Origin: Earliella scabrosa
Taxonomy: Eukaryota; Basidiomycota; Agaricomycetes; Polyporales; Polyporaceae
Direction: 5' to 3'
Length of the DNA stretch: 64,000 bases
Assembly (NCBI GenBank): GCA_022605405.1
Contig: JABYQQ010000021.1
Location: forward strand, 1-64,000
A program made the position numbers and the translations under genes. The notes under the pieces were generated by a model. That model saw only the letters and a list, made by a program, of their open reading frames with translations. It was not told the origin of the DNA and did no database searches. Shown one piece after another: positions 12,585 to 22,381 of the stretch; positions within the stretch are counted from its first letter, which is position 1; each line of letters starts with the position of its first letter.

Positions 12585-12715
12585 CCGTCCCGTCGTCCCG
12601 CCATCCCGCCATCCTCCGTCCCGCCATCCTGCCGTCCCGTCATCCCGCCATCCCGCCATCCTCCGTCCCCGTCCCGTCCCGCCGTCCCGCCGTCCCGCCG
12701 TCCCGCAATCCCGCA
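12585..12715. repeat. CCCGCC-type minisatellite
   Basis: Irregular tandem array of CGTCCCGC and CATCCCGC octamers. Non-coding; its open frames are composition artefacts. Confidence 0.7.
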
Positions 12716-12903
12716 CCATCCCCGCGCTCGCGTTCACGCCCGTATTCGAAACTTCGCGTTTATACTGTCGCGCACGCGCATTCTCACTTGCTACTCACTC
12801 TCGCCCGAGCCCGTTACCCCGCCACCGCATCCTACCCCCTCTTACGCCGGATTTAATTGTCCGTGCGCGTCGCGAGTTGCTCGCCCGCGCGCGACCTCAC
12901 TCC

Positions 12904-13046
12904 GAGGCGCGCTCCCGGGATTGTAGCACGCGAGCTCACTCCGAGGCGCGCTCCCGGGATTGTAGCACGCGAGCTCCCTCCAAGGCGCGCTCCCGGGATT
13001 GTAGCACGCGAGCTCCCTCCAAGGCGCGCTCCCGAGTTTGTCCCGC
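12904..13046. repeat. 39-bp tandem repeat in promoter
   Basis: Units start at 12904, 12943, 12982 and (partial) 13021. Each contains GGCGCGCTCCCGGGATTGTA followed by GCACGCGAGCTC. They lie about 400-530 bp upstream of the copy-2 start codon. The homologous stretch upstream of copy 1 has only a single diverged unit, so the array expanded after duplication. Confidence 0.85.
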
Positions 13047-13437
13047 GCAGGTCTCAGGGCACTACCGCCCTCCCTTCCTGCCCCCCCCCCCGCGCCCGTA
13101 CTTCTACACTCATTCAGTGTGCGGCGTCCGTCATCACTCGCTGCCAATCCTCAGCCGCACCTTCCCTTTTGCCCCCCCCCCCCCCCATACCTCCCGCTCG
13201 CGACCGACACCATCTGCGGTTGCATACCTGCAGCCTCGCTCCGTCCCACCATCGCACGCCACTCGTTGTGTTACCCCCTCGTGCGCCCCTTACACTCTCT
13301 ATGTCGCGGCCGATATCGCGCGCGACACACCCCTTTTGGATAACCGACTATGCCAGAGTCGGTCGAGCGCTTATCCCGCGGCCTCCACCATTACCACCAC
13401 CACCACTACCTCTCACCTGCTCGTACCGACGACCGCC

Positions 13438-14291
13438 ATGGCCCAGACAGAGGTTGCCGCGGACGTGAAAGAGGTGAGTAGCTACGTTATTAATTCTCCA
13501 CTCCACCCCCTTCGCGTCCGAATGGTCTCGTACTCGCGTGCTCTCATCTTGAGTGCTGCGGATACGTTCCATTCGCGCGCATACTGACTTTTTCTATAGA
13601 TCTTCGACACGATCATGAAGACGGATCGACATGAACGCTTCCCTCTCCACAGGGAGGCGGTTTATCATGTAAGTATTCTGATCCGACCGTGCATAGGTAG
13701 TTGACCGGTCTCTGCAGGCCTTTGGGGCCATCGGTTTCGCGATCACGCAACCCAACGGGGGCTCGCACTGGAAACTTACGCCGGGAACGGACGAAGCAAA
13801 GCGTAAGTGGGGCAATCGGTCCATCACACTCTCGGCGGTACGTGTGGACACTGTCGTCACGCGCGTATGTGCGTTGATCCTCTCCCAGCACGAGGCCAAG
13901 GTCTCAACGGCCACACTGAACGGGTGAGTCCTTGAGTCAGGTATTGAACCGACAACTAACCTTCTGTAGCTTGCACCGGAACGTCCGCAAGGCTTACGGT
14001 TGGACTTCCTCGACATTCGTCCTCCGAGGCGAGGCCGCCGCTGAGGACATCGTAGTCGACCCGAATGCTGGTAGGGCTCAAGTTGATGACGTCGCGCCGC
14101 CCGAACGCCGGCGCAATGGTCCTCGCGACGCGGAACAGCGTCGTGGCGGTGAGAACGACGCCGGCGAGCGTCGCGGAGGTGAGAACGACGCCGGCGAGCG
14201 TCGCGGAGGTGAGAACGACAACGGTCTTCGTCAGGACCGTCCCAAGAAGAAAAAGAAGGCTCGGCGAACCAATGTTCGCCTTCATCCGTGA
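13438..14291 (+). CDS. HicA/YcfA-like protein, copy 2
   Basis: Exons 13438-13473, 13600-13668, 13718-13837, 13889-13923 and 13970-14291 (193 aa), with the same five-exon layout, phases and exon 1-4 lengths as copy 1. The fold signature is retained: AIGF, GGSHWKL with histidine 52, SITLSAHE with histidine 76, and TLNGLHRNVRKAYGW. The tail is short, with only about three units (GENDAGERRG) against thirteen in copy 1, and ends with the same KKKKKA...NVRLHP block. The region between residues 43 and 48 differs most between the copies. Both copies have intact frames and conserved putative active-site histidines, so neither looks decayed. The biochemical role in a fungus is unknown; the family match is by motif order only. 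Confidence 0.6.
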
Positions 14292-14781
14292 ACAGACGAG
14301 TGCGCGCGCGAAGGTGATGTCCTCTCCGTCTTTGTAGCATTACAAATATACAATACATACTGTACTATAATCTGCTTGCTGAAGGTGCGTGGTCGTTTCT
14401 GTTGCTCGCGTCATTGTGTATTTGTCGGAACACTGTATCTGTACTCGAACCCGCTGTAGTGCATATTCTATAATTGTACAAGGTCTGTCTCTTGAGTGTG
14501 CCAGTACTAGTGTGGCGCACGGACGATCAATCATTAATATTAATATTAAATTATCATTAATGACTCATCTATGTTAAATGTGCTACCGCCACTCAATTTT
14601 CTGTAGTCCAGGACTGCCCGGAGGGCCCTGCTATAACACATGTCTTTATCATTTGCACATGGCAAGCCTGAGTGTGTGTTACAAGTACATTGCTGGCCCG
14701 AGCCTGGCGTTTCTTCTTCGGACCCTATCGCTCCTAATCCTTTGACTCTGAGCTCTGCGCTTTAAGCTCTCAAGGGCGCAC
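14292..14781. other. Intergenic, AT-rich patch
   Basis: Contains an unusually AT-rich stretch near 14530-14575 (TTAATATTAATATTAAATTA). No gene seen; probably convergent 3' flanks of copy 2 and the SnoaL-like gene. Confidence 0.5.
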
Positions 14782-15422
14782 TCAGGCGCGCGCGCCAGTG
14801 CCCGGCGGGACGATCGGGTTCGACTTGTCGGTCATGACGTCGTTCAGGACCGAGACGCGGCGGTAGTCACCGTACTGGTGGGGCGGGTCGATGTTCGGCT
14901 CGTCCACCACTCTACAAGGTAACAAATCTGACAGTCAGCGCCGTTCCAAGCATCCCGTACAGAGCAGAAGTAATCGCACGCACTGGACGTTGAGCGACGA
15001 GTGGACGGTGTTGGACTCGCGCTGGCCAAAGACGAGGAACTTGTTGTACAGAGTCGCCCTAAAGGACGCGCCCACCGCGCCAACCTGCCAGCCGTCCCGT
15101 CGACCGTTAACACAACGCAGAAGCCTACTAGGTCGAGAGGAGCACTCACCGGGACTGTCGGGCCCGTCGAGACTTGCGCGGGCGCGGCGACGACGTCCCT
15201 GAACTCGATGTCCGCGCGCGCGTCGCCGGTCGTCTGCCCGCGGAGCACCTTCTTATACTCGTCGCGCTGCATCTGGCGGCCGTTGAGGCGGATCGTCGCG
15301 TCCGGGGCAACGAAGAGGTCGAACGCCTGGTTGAAGTCCTTGTCGGACTTGGCGCTGTAGACGTCCTGGATGTGCTGCTGGACCCAGGTCGGAAGGTCGG
15401 GGAGGACGATGTTGGAGGACAT
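14782..15422 (-). CDS. NTF2/SnoaL-like small protein
   Basis: Read on the minus strand: exons 15150-15422, 14984-15084 and 14782-14911, 167 aa. The N-terminus (residues about 1-60) has the helix-rich layout of SnoaL/NTF2-like proteins: LPTWVQQHIQDVYSAKSDKD, then FDLFVAPDATIRLNGRQM, typical of the cone-shaped fold in which a helix pair is followed by a strand with an 'asp-ala-thr' turn. Later strands (ATLYNKFLVFGQRE, VHSSLNVQVV) complete a fold of the right length. Such proteins act as small-ligand binders, isomerases or hydroxylases; which applies is not visible. Both introns have standard GT-AG ends and the ATG is the first in frame. It stands between the HicA-like pair and an F-box gene, with no obvious functional link to either. 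Confidence 0.6.
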
Positions 15423-16384
15423 GGTGGTTGGGTTCAAAGAGGTGGGTGGTATAGCGAGTATCAGTGGCAAGCGTGAATATCGAGGTGGGTTGTTCTGAGG
15501 ACCTGGGGCAGCGAGAGGACCGAGGTTAATATAGGCAAGACGATCTGGGGAGGATAGGCTCCTGAGCATAACGCTGCGGTGAACCGCAATTGGAGTCAAG
15601 CGTCCAATCCTGAGGAGAGAGTGTGGTACCCCCCCGCCATTCGAAACAAGGGCTGCTGGTCGCATCTCGTGACGGGTCAGTGCGAGCAGTCGAGTAGGGA
15701 GGGCATACCAGATGGCGTGCGGCAGGGGTCGGCGATGGGCCGCGGGTGGAGGGCTGGCCAAGGGCCCCTGCGCTCTCTGCTAGCGATATGCAAAGCTGAT
15801 GCAACCATGATGACCGTGCCACGTTGGGGATCCACTGTGTACCGGAAGAGGTGTTTCGTGCCGATTCGGTCGGATATCGCCGGACGTCGGGTGCGGTCCA
15901 TCGGTGGTGCAGGCTGAGGAGTAAGTGTCGGCAAATATTCAAGATCGCAGTATCGAAGGTGTACGCATGTTCCAGATTGATCCTTTGCCACATCTGACCA
16001 GTAGAGGGGTTAACGTTCTGGGGCCTGGTCAGCTGTAGGTTCCCGTGTAACACTCACGACAAGACCGCCGGTCCGAGCTAAAGCATGCATACGACGGTCT
16101 CATGAGTAAGCTCTAGAAGGTGATCGTAAGTGTCTTTTATAAAACCGTGGATGAGAAGGTGCATACGCACTGTGTCCTTGAGACTTTGCAGTTCAACGTT
16201 CAGGGATCGGCCCGGGTCGCGCCATTGCCCTGGTAGTTGAGTCAGGACTGCATCTTGAAGCCGGTTTGCTGCTACGATAAAACTCTTGCAGGAAAGCTTA
16301 CCATAAACATTGAATAACCAACATTTCAAGTCACTCAACGATATGAGAGGCATAGGAAAGACAGTCAAGACGACCAGAAGTTGC
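15423..16384. other. Intergenic, no supported gene
   Basis: Several open frames of 100-175 codons overlap on both strands without motifs or coherent splicing. None is annotated. Confidence 0.45.
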
Positions 16385-16590
16385 CGCAACGTGTCAGAGC
16401 GGATTCGGGGCGCCCGTATCGGCGCTCCGAGGGCGGGAGTGGATGACGAATTTCCGACTTTCCACCAACCTTCCGCCCCCAGCACAATATTGAGCAGTGC
16501 TGTAAGTCACAGAGGATCAGACCACGCTCGGTATCCTGACCACACAGGGCTAGCGGGAATAACATATGTGATAGAGTTGTGTGACTGGAG
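16385..16590. repeat. Dispersed repeat, copy 1
   Basis: About 190 bp share a common order of blocks with 49908-50090: a GGGGCGCCCGTATCGGCGCT core, then GAGCAGTG..TAAGTCACA, then ATATGTGAT, then GTGACTGGA. The match is interrupted by small indels, as expected of old copies of a short interspersed element or of a retrotransposon fragment. Confidence 0.5.
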
Positions 16591-16596
16591 CTACCT

Positions 16597-19500
16597 TCAA
16601 CTCAAACATGTTGTGTCAATCCCATTCGTACAGATGTCGAACGCGCAAAGGCGGAACCCGTCGAGACTGTAGTTCCCGAGACGGGAACTTCTCCACACCA
16701 GCTGCAAGGTGCCGTCCGTGCCGCGGACGCGCGTCCCCTAAAGTTCGATACATCCGTAGATTCAACGGCCTGCTCATGCACGACTCTAGCAAGTTGACCG
16801 CTCACCTGAAAGCGTCTTCCGTCGACCATGACAGAGCGTACGTCCGTCGACTCGTTCAGCAGCCTCTCCGCAAAGTCCTGGCTGACGACCACCGGCGAGC
16901 GCGAGTTGGCGACCCAGAGCTCGACCGAGCGCAGGCGGTGCACAGTGTCAGTCGCGTATGACCAAAAGTCGTTCTGTACCGAGAGGCCCCGGGTGCGCGC
17001 ATCAGACAACGATGCGCAGGGCCCGTGACCGGACTTCGAACGCTCGAAACTCACCAGCGTGTCCCTAGAAACTGTCACCGCGAGCTCTTCCAGCCGCGCG
17101 CAGGCGCAGCAAAAATCCTTGAGAGCAGCCCTTCCGACGTAGAAAGACGGGATCTTGAGCACGCGCAGCCGCGGCGCGTGGCGTGCAGATAGCGACGACA
17201 GGAGCGGGTTCACGTTTGGAGACGAGCATCTTCTCCTGTCGACTCTAGTATAAGCTGGGCTCAGCACCAGCGATTCCAACCGCGTATGTCTAACGAGGCG
17301 GCACACGAAGCTGTACAGTGCAACTGCTGTCGCAGTTGTATCTGGGTCCCGGTGGATCACCACCGTCAAGGAGCGGAGGTGCTGGAAGCGATAGAGGGAT
17401 CGCGGATTCAATGTCTATAACACACGTATCGAGGATGTTGTCAGCATGAAGCGTGAGAAGGCCGTCGAGACGTCGAATGTACCATTTGATAGCTGAACTT
17501 GAGTGTTCGGAGCTTGGGAAGGCGAGACAATAACGACAGCGCGGAATCATCCAGAAGCCGACCGCTTGCGGCGAGAATGCCGAGCGTAAACGCGGTCGTC
17601 TCCTTCAGAGCGGGCATGATTGCCTCCAAAACGTCTTCAGTCACGTTCTGGCAGTCGCCCTGGATGAAAGAGCAAACAGTTCGTTAGCAAGAGTTTATCC
17701 TAAGATGATGGTGTAGAGACTAGCATACCGTCAAGTGGAGTTGTCGCATCGCTGGCGACCTCGATCTGCCCAGCCACTGCGGCAGCACATGCACAAGTGC
17801 TTTGCTAGGCGAGTAAATCTGGGCAGCTTCGAGCCTTCCGAGCTTGGCCAAGATAGAAGCATGCTGCTCGTTCACGACGACGCCGTCGATGATAAGATGC
17901 CTCAGCGAAGAAAGGTTGAGAAGGGTAGTCAATATCGCCGAAAGTATCCTCTCATGGGAATGGTAGAAGTTCAATGCGACGGTTTGTACGTTGGGCCAGG
18001 CCTCTATGGCTGCAATGAGTCGTCCAATGAAAATCTCTACGGCCGGGCCAGTCTGCTGCCGCAAACCACCTAGTAGTCCCAGAGTCACTGCGTGAAGCCT
18101 GTACCCAGGTCAGGCCGTCCGAGGTAATACTAGGCCACAGAAGTGGCCTAGCTACTGGCGTAGTTGAACTAGCACAAGGTAGTCACGGCGGATAGAGTGT
18201 GTAGCTGAACTAGTTGTGGGGTACAACTCGGTATGATCGTGCGGCCCCGGACCGAGTAAGTACGACAAGCGCTAGCTCAACCTAGTATGGGTCATGCTAT
18301 GATGGCACGACGCGCCCGTCGCTATGTCTGCTAGCGACAGTCACCACTACCTCCACTCGCTACCCTCTTCCTCAGCACTCTACCTCATACTAGGGTATTG
18401 ACTGCTCTAGTACTAGCTCGGCACGCTCCACCTCTGTATCTCTTGAGCATAAAATACACGGCTCTCAGGACTGGTATCCAGAGACCACCAACTCCACCAT
18501 GGCGAAGTCTTCACTCCGCACTTGCACCGTGCCCAGCTGCAGGTACGTCCCTACCACCTGTAGTGCTCTTGCTCTTGCTTTGCGACGTCCTCTACTGCCC
18601 CGATACTATCAACCCAGAAGACTTCATTCGTGCCCTCTTCTACCATATGGACATGGTGCAGCTCAAGAGTGTGCACACGTCGACGCTGGACGTGACTACA
18701 TCGGGTTACGGAGTGGTATCAAAAGGGCAGTACAACATGAAGGTATGTCGTCGTTGTGATTGTCGTCGTCTAGGCAAGCCTTCCCGTCGTACCACTTCCT
18801 GAGCTCGTCCCCGTCTCGCGGTCTCCGTCGTCTCGCGGTCTCCGTCATCGCCATTCACCTGTGACCTGGCATAGGTTTACGAGACTGTATGCTTTGTAGA
18901 GGCTCCCAATTACTCGGTAATTCACTTACTGTCTACGTCTTATTAGTCTGTAGACCCATTTGTACCACGTATACTACTGTATTACTAGAACCTCAATGAA
19001 TCACTTTGGCGTTACCTCCTCTTGGCACTTGATGGAGCACAGTATTTGAATTTTGTTGCAAGATCTGCCAGCGCCAGCAGTGAGGTTCTTCCGTTGACCT
19101 AGTACTACCCCGTTGCAGGCACACTCAGTCATCAAGGATATCCCGGCACTAGGTCTACGGGCATCTCTAGAGTACCCCATCACGATCTTGGTCAGTGCAG
19201 CCTCACACTAGGGTTGTACGAGGTAACCCCTTTTGGGGCATACTAGGTTCTGTAGGCATGGCTCATACGAGATACCCTATCCCGCCCTAGTATGGCGCCT
19301 CCTATGACCGGACTTCACGCAGTGAGTTATACTCGTTGGCATTGAGCTATAGGAGCGAGTGACGGGTTTGCCCACCTGTGCACTTGAAGCGTCGTGCGAA
19401 TGGTGCGTTGTGCGGCAGTCGTGCGGATGCAAAGAATCCTTGCTATGATACAGCGGAATGCATCAGGTATCAGACATGTGAACCTCCAGTGAGTGACGAA

Positions 19501-19716
19501 GAGGATACGTACTATGAACGGATCATCCTGCGCCAGCGGTAGTCCCCCAAAGTAATATTCACCACGATAGTGCACGTCCCGGTACAGGAATCGCGCGGCG
19601 CTCTCGCTTAACTCTCTGCTCACGAGCGAGCAGCGGTAGAGCGTGTTGTGGTCGTCGTCGAGCCAGCGGAAGATCTTGATGATAACGTCGTAGGGTGGCG
19701 GGATGACTGAGGGCAT
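16597..19716 (-). CDS. F-box/LRR protein, copy A (probably damaged)
   Basis: Minus-strand exons 19513-19716, 19376-19442, 17729-18069, 17483-17659, 17055-17414, 16806-16973 and 16597-16701 give 473 aa. Residues 4-56 form an F-box (IPPPYDVIIKIFRWLDDDHN ... LYRCSLVSREL ... YLYRDVHY-type end); the rest is leucine-rich and probably forms an LRR-like substrate-binding part of an SCF ubiquitin ligase. It is a paralogue of the gene at 24168-26013, with the same intron positions. Three differences from that copy stand out. Intron 2 holds a 1,239-bp CACTA-type insertion. A stretch coding for about 19 residues in copy B has become a 68-nt intron-like segment here (17415-17482). A one-base deletion near 16696 puts the last exon out of the ancestral frame, unless splicing uses a downstream AG. 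The gene may be a recent pseudogene or may still make an altered protein. Confidence 0.6.
18086..19324. mobile_element. CACTA (En/Spm)-type element, non-autonomous
   Basis: The ends are CACTGCGTGAAGCC at 18086 and its inverted partner GGACTTCACGCAGTG finishing at 19324, flanked by the 3-bp duplication AGT (18083-18085 and 19325-19327). CACTG/CAGTG termini with a 3-bp target duplication define the CACTA superfamily. Sub-terminal regions at both ends are rich in a short CTAGTA/TACTAG motif in both orientations, another CACTA habit. The element lies inside intron 2 of F-box gene A; the paralogous intron at 25599-25665 lacks it. No transposase is present. Confidence 0.75.
18499..18802 (+). CDS. 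Small ORF inside the CACTA element
   Basis: An ATG at 18499 sits about 45 bp after an ATAAAAT box and starts a 14-codon exon ending with a good donor (GTACGT at 18543). Splicing to 18613 continues the frame as a Cys- and His-containing peptide (RRLHSCPLLPYGHGAAQECA). There is no similarity to a CACTA transposase that I can see. It may be a captured or element-specific short gene, or chance. The 3' limit is uncertain. Confidence 0.25.
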
Positions 19717-20354
19717 CTAGCTCGTAGAGATAAGACTAGAGACAGCGAGACAGGTCAGAGACGCAAGGAGTCAGTAAGAGACAGATGCAGTTGGTAGGTA
19801 CATGCGATCGCCACGGGGCATGCCAACCCGCTGACACTCACAGGGCAGTGAGGTAACACTTACCACATGTGAACAGCGCTACCAATGGCCCAATGTGGCT
19901 GATTCAAAAGGAAGGCGATGATCATTATTTCACAAGACGACATCTGGAGGACCCTCATCAGCACCTGTCCAAGTAAAGTCCGGAGCGTCGAGCGAACCAC
20001 TCACCGCCCAGTACTATTATCGCTCTCCGTCGAGGACACTTTAGGCCCTGTGTGAACTTGTTACCTAGACTCAAATCGTCAGCCACTCTCTCCTCCCCCT
20101 TCCTCTCCGTGATGCCACGCGGCGGTGTGGGCTGTTCGGCGTGCCGTCCGGAGGCTCCTGAGGCTGGCGGCGCAGTAATTGCAAAACGAGCTGAGTCGTA
20201 TCATAATCAAGATTCAAGACTGGGTTACAGTAGCGAGTATATGGTTACAGTACAGATAGTCGCGCAGATATCAGGCAGGCTCAAGATGAAGGAAGAGGAA
20301 GAGGAGAGATCATGGCTGTCGCCGGAGAAGCGGCGCAACGTGGCAGGGCATCTC
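19717..20354. other. 5' flank of F-box copy A
   Basis: Blocks near 19850-19900 (ACTTACCACA ... GCGCTACCAATGG ... ATGTGGCTGA) are shared with the 5' flank of copy B at 26210-26260, so the duplication included upstream sequence, perhaps a 5'-untranslated exon with a GTAAGT donor on the minus strand. No other gene is seen. Confidence 0.45.
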
Positions 20355-20389
20355 GGAGCGCCCAAAAGAAGTCCGTCGGCGGGCGCTCC
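20355..20389. repeat. GGAGCGCCC hairpin
   Basis: GGAGCGCCC and GGGCGCTCC arms face each other around a 17-bp loop. Related GC-rich palindromic blocks lie at 16406, 20898, 24071 and 49918. Confidence 0.6.
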
Positions 20390-21088
20390 GGCATCAGACG
20401 CAGTCCGGATGTTTGCCCTGGAACATGTTCTGCGGCTTGTTCCTGTCCTTCACGACCTGTCGCGCCCACAAGCCTCAGTCACGCTCTCCCAGACACAGAC
20501 TGCAGCCGTCTATACAATTATACACGTACCGCAACGCACCGACAGGACACGGTGGGCGCGTGCGCGTGCGCGGCGCTCGCCGTGTCTGAGTAGTCTGGTT
20601 AGCCGCAAAGAGTGTATACCATAAGCGCGCACGAAGCCTGGGGCATACAGCAAGAAAGCTTGTGAACAAAACTGCATGTAATCATCGGGTTGTGATGGTG
20701 AACCGTAGCAACCTCGAAAGATTCAACGTGACGGGTCGCGTTACGTCACGCATTAGTCACACCACTTTTTGAGTTCCAACTTCCAACGCGTCCGGTTACA
20801 CGGGATTCAGATGTGTAGCACTTGGCAGACACTTCGATAAAGTGTTCCACGAGATAGCCAAAAGTCTGAAATCGCTGTGGTAGGCATGTACAGCCAAGGC
20901 GCCCGTCTCGGCGCTCCGAAAGTGGATCACGAACATGTACTTACTCCTGGATTTTCAAGGGTTTCCCTGCCAGGTCTCCCATTTCGCGCACACACTGGAT
21001 TTGTGATCGTCGTCAACATTGTGTCCATACAGCTTCCTCACCGAGAACTGCGCGTGTCACGACAGTGTACTTTCGACGATGTCTACAG
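20390..21088. other. Intergenic; holds one GGCGCC-type block
   Basis: The block GGCGCCCGTCTCGGCGCTCC at 20898-20917 is the only structure seen; it lies about 170 bp downstream of the hydrolase stop codon. Confidence 0.5.
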
Positions 21089-22381
21089 TTACGAGTCTGA
21101 CCCCCTGTCTCTGTCTACCGCCGTGATCCACGCGTGCACCACAGCCTGGATCTGGTCGCTGTTCTTCTCCATGAAGAACATGTGTCCATTGCCGTGAACG
21201 CCAATATCAGCAAGCTCCAGCGCCTGCGTCTTGGCGCACCCTGCCTGCCGGAGGTACCGGACAGTGCAGTAGTCGTACCCGCTGTGGTACGACGCCTCCG
21301 AGGTGACCACCAGAATCGGCTTGCTCGCCAGGTTGACGAGCTTGCGCGGCTCGGGGTACTCCGCCTGAAGCGTGCACTGGACGAAGTCCGCGCCGCGAGC
21401 AGGGTACACCTGCTGCACGAGATCGACGGACGGATCTGTGACGGCGGGGTAGTAGGTGAGCGGGATGTCGCTCACGCCGTAGGGGCGAGCAGACTGGTTG
21501 CCGATGATGGCGTTGTGGAACGGAGGGCCGGACGGCTCGAGCAGGATGAGCGCCTTCGCGAGGTTGGGACGCGCGTCCGCGATGATGAGGGGCATGGGAC
21601 CGCCCTGGCTGTGGCCCATGAGGATCACGGGTTTGCCAATCTTGTCGAGGAGCATGGCTCCCGCGGCCTGCACCGCGTACTCCTGGTATGTAGCATTATC
21701 GATAAACTGGACGTTGGAGCTGTAGAAGGCGTCGAAGATGGGGTCGCCAATGAGGCCGGATCCGGGCCACTGAGTGTGCTTGGAAGCCTGGGGCCAGAGG
21801 CTGTAGTTCTCGACCGCGGTGAAGCTCTGCTCGACAAACTCGGCCGAGTATGTGGAAGGGAAGCTTGCTCCGGCGCCGGGCTGCCAGGCTGAGCGGCCGC
21901 GGAAGGGCTGGTCGACTATGTACACTTCGTATCCCTGGCTGATGAATCGTGACGCCCAGCCACGGCCGCCATCGGGCTTGTTGAGAAAGTTCTGTAGGGA
22001 TGAACGTTGAGTAATAGGTTTCAACAAGGGCCACCTAAAGCCAGACGCCGGAGAACTTACCGTCCCGGTTTGCCCTTGGCCATGGATGATCACAACAGGA
22101 TCCTTTTGGGTGGCACCGGAGATGGGTGTCAACTTCTCGACATACATCTGGTCGCGAAAGATGTGGGCGCCGGATCCATCATCAACATACTCCCCGCCGA
22201 TGTAGAAGTACGACCGGGTGTAAGGGGTCTCTCCGTTGGGCGACCCGCCCTTGTTAGCGGCCGCCACCTGAGCGAGCATCTCATGGCTGACGATGTCATT
22301 TGCCCGTTGGTACACCAACCCAGCGACGGTGAAACGTAGGAGTATGGCGACCAAGACGGCGATGTGGGCGAGGGAGATCAT
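21089..22381 (-). CDS. Secreted alpha/beta hydrolase (lipase/esterase type)
   Basis: Minus-strand exons 22061-22381 and 21089-21991 (one 69-nt intron) give 407 aa. Residues 1-20 are a hydrophobic signal peptide (LAHIAVLVAILLRFTVAGL). The nucleophile elbow MGHSQGG places the catalytic serine at about residue 235. The oxyanion strand VVIIHGQGQTG lies at about 95-105, and the likely catalytic histidine is in GVHGNGHMFF near residue 383, with an aspartate or glutamate from the segment before it. VYIVDQPFRGRS at about 130 matches the family strand that precedes the lid. Several N-x-S/T sites suggest glycosylation. The role is probably hydrolysis of an ester or lipid outside the cell; the substrate is not predictable. 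Length and motif spacing are normal for the family and the frame is intact. Confidence 0.8.
   Translation of the reverse strand: MISLAHIAVLVAILLRFTVAGLVYQRANDIVSHEMLAQVAAANKGGSPNGETPYTRSYFYIGGEYVDDGSGAHIFRDQMYVEKLTPISGATQKDPVVIIHGQGQTGTVSSPASGFRWPLLKPITQRSSLQNFLNKPDGGRGWASRFISQGYEVYIVDQPFRGRSAWQPGAGASFPSTYSAEFVEQSFTAVENYSLWPQASKHTQWPGSGLIGDPIFDAFYSSNVQFIDNATYQEYAVQAAGAMLLDKIGKPVILMGHSQGGPMPLIIADARPNLAKALILLEPSGPPFHNAIIGNQSARPYGVSDIPLTYYPAVTDPSVDLVQQVYPARGADFVQCTLQAEYPEPRKLVNLASKPILVVTSEASYHSGYDYCTVRYLRQAGCAKTQALELADIGVHGNGHMFFMEKNSDQIQAVVHAWITAVDRDRGSDS

Larger units (their letters stand above)
12238..13437 (+). promoter_or_regulatory. 3' flank of copy 1 and promoter of copy 2
   Basis: The first 150 bp match the 3' flank of copy 2 (a TGCGCGCGCGAAGGTGATGT block soon after both stop codons). 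A CCCGCCATC-type minisatellite fills 12585-12715. Four 39-bp repeats lie at 12904-13046. Runs of C (13081-13090, 13174-13185) precede the copy-2 start. No gene is supported between the two copies. Confidence 0.55.

Noticed and set aside
12460..13587. A 375-codon open frame upstream of copy 2
   Set aside because: Made of minisatellite (CCCGCC) and tandem 39-bp repeats; several frames are open at once, and it runs across the true start of copy 2.
21134..21892. 252-codon plus-strand frame opposite the hydrolase
   Set aside because: Complement of a strongly supported coding exon with catalytic motifs on the minus strand.
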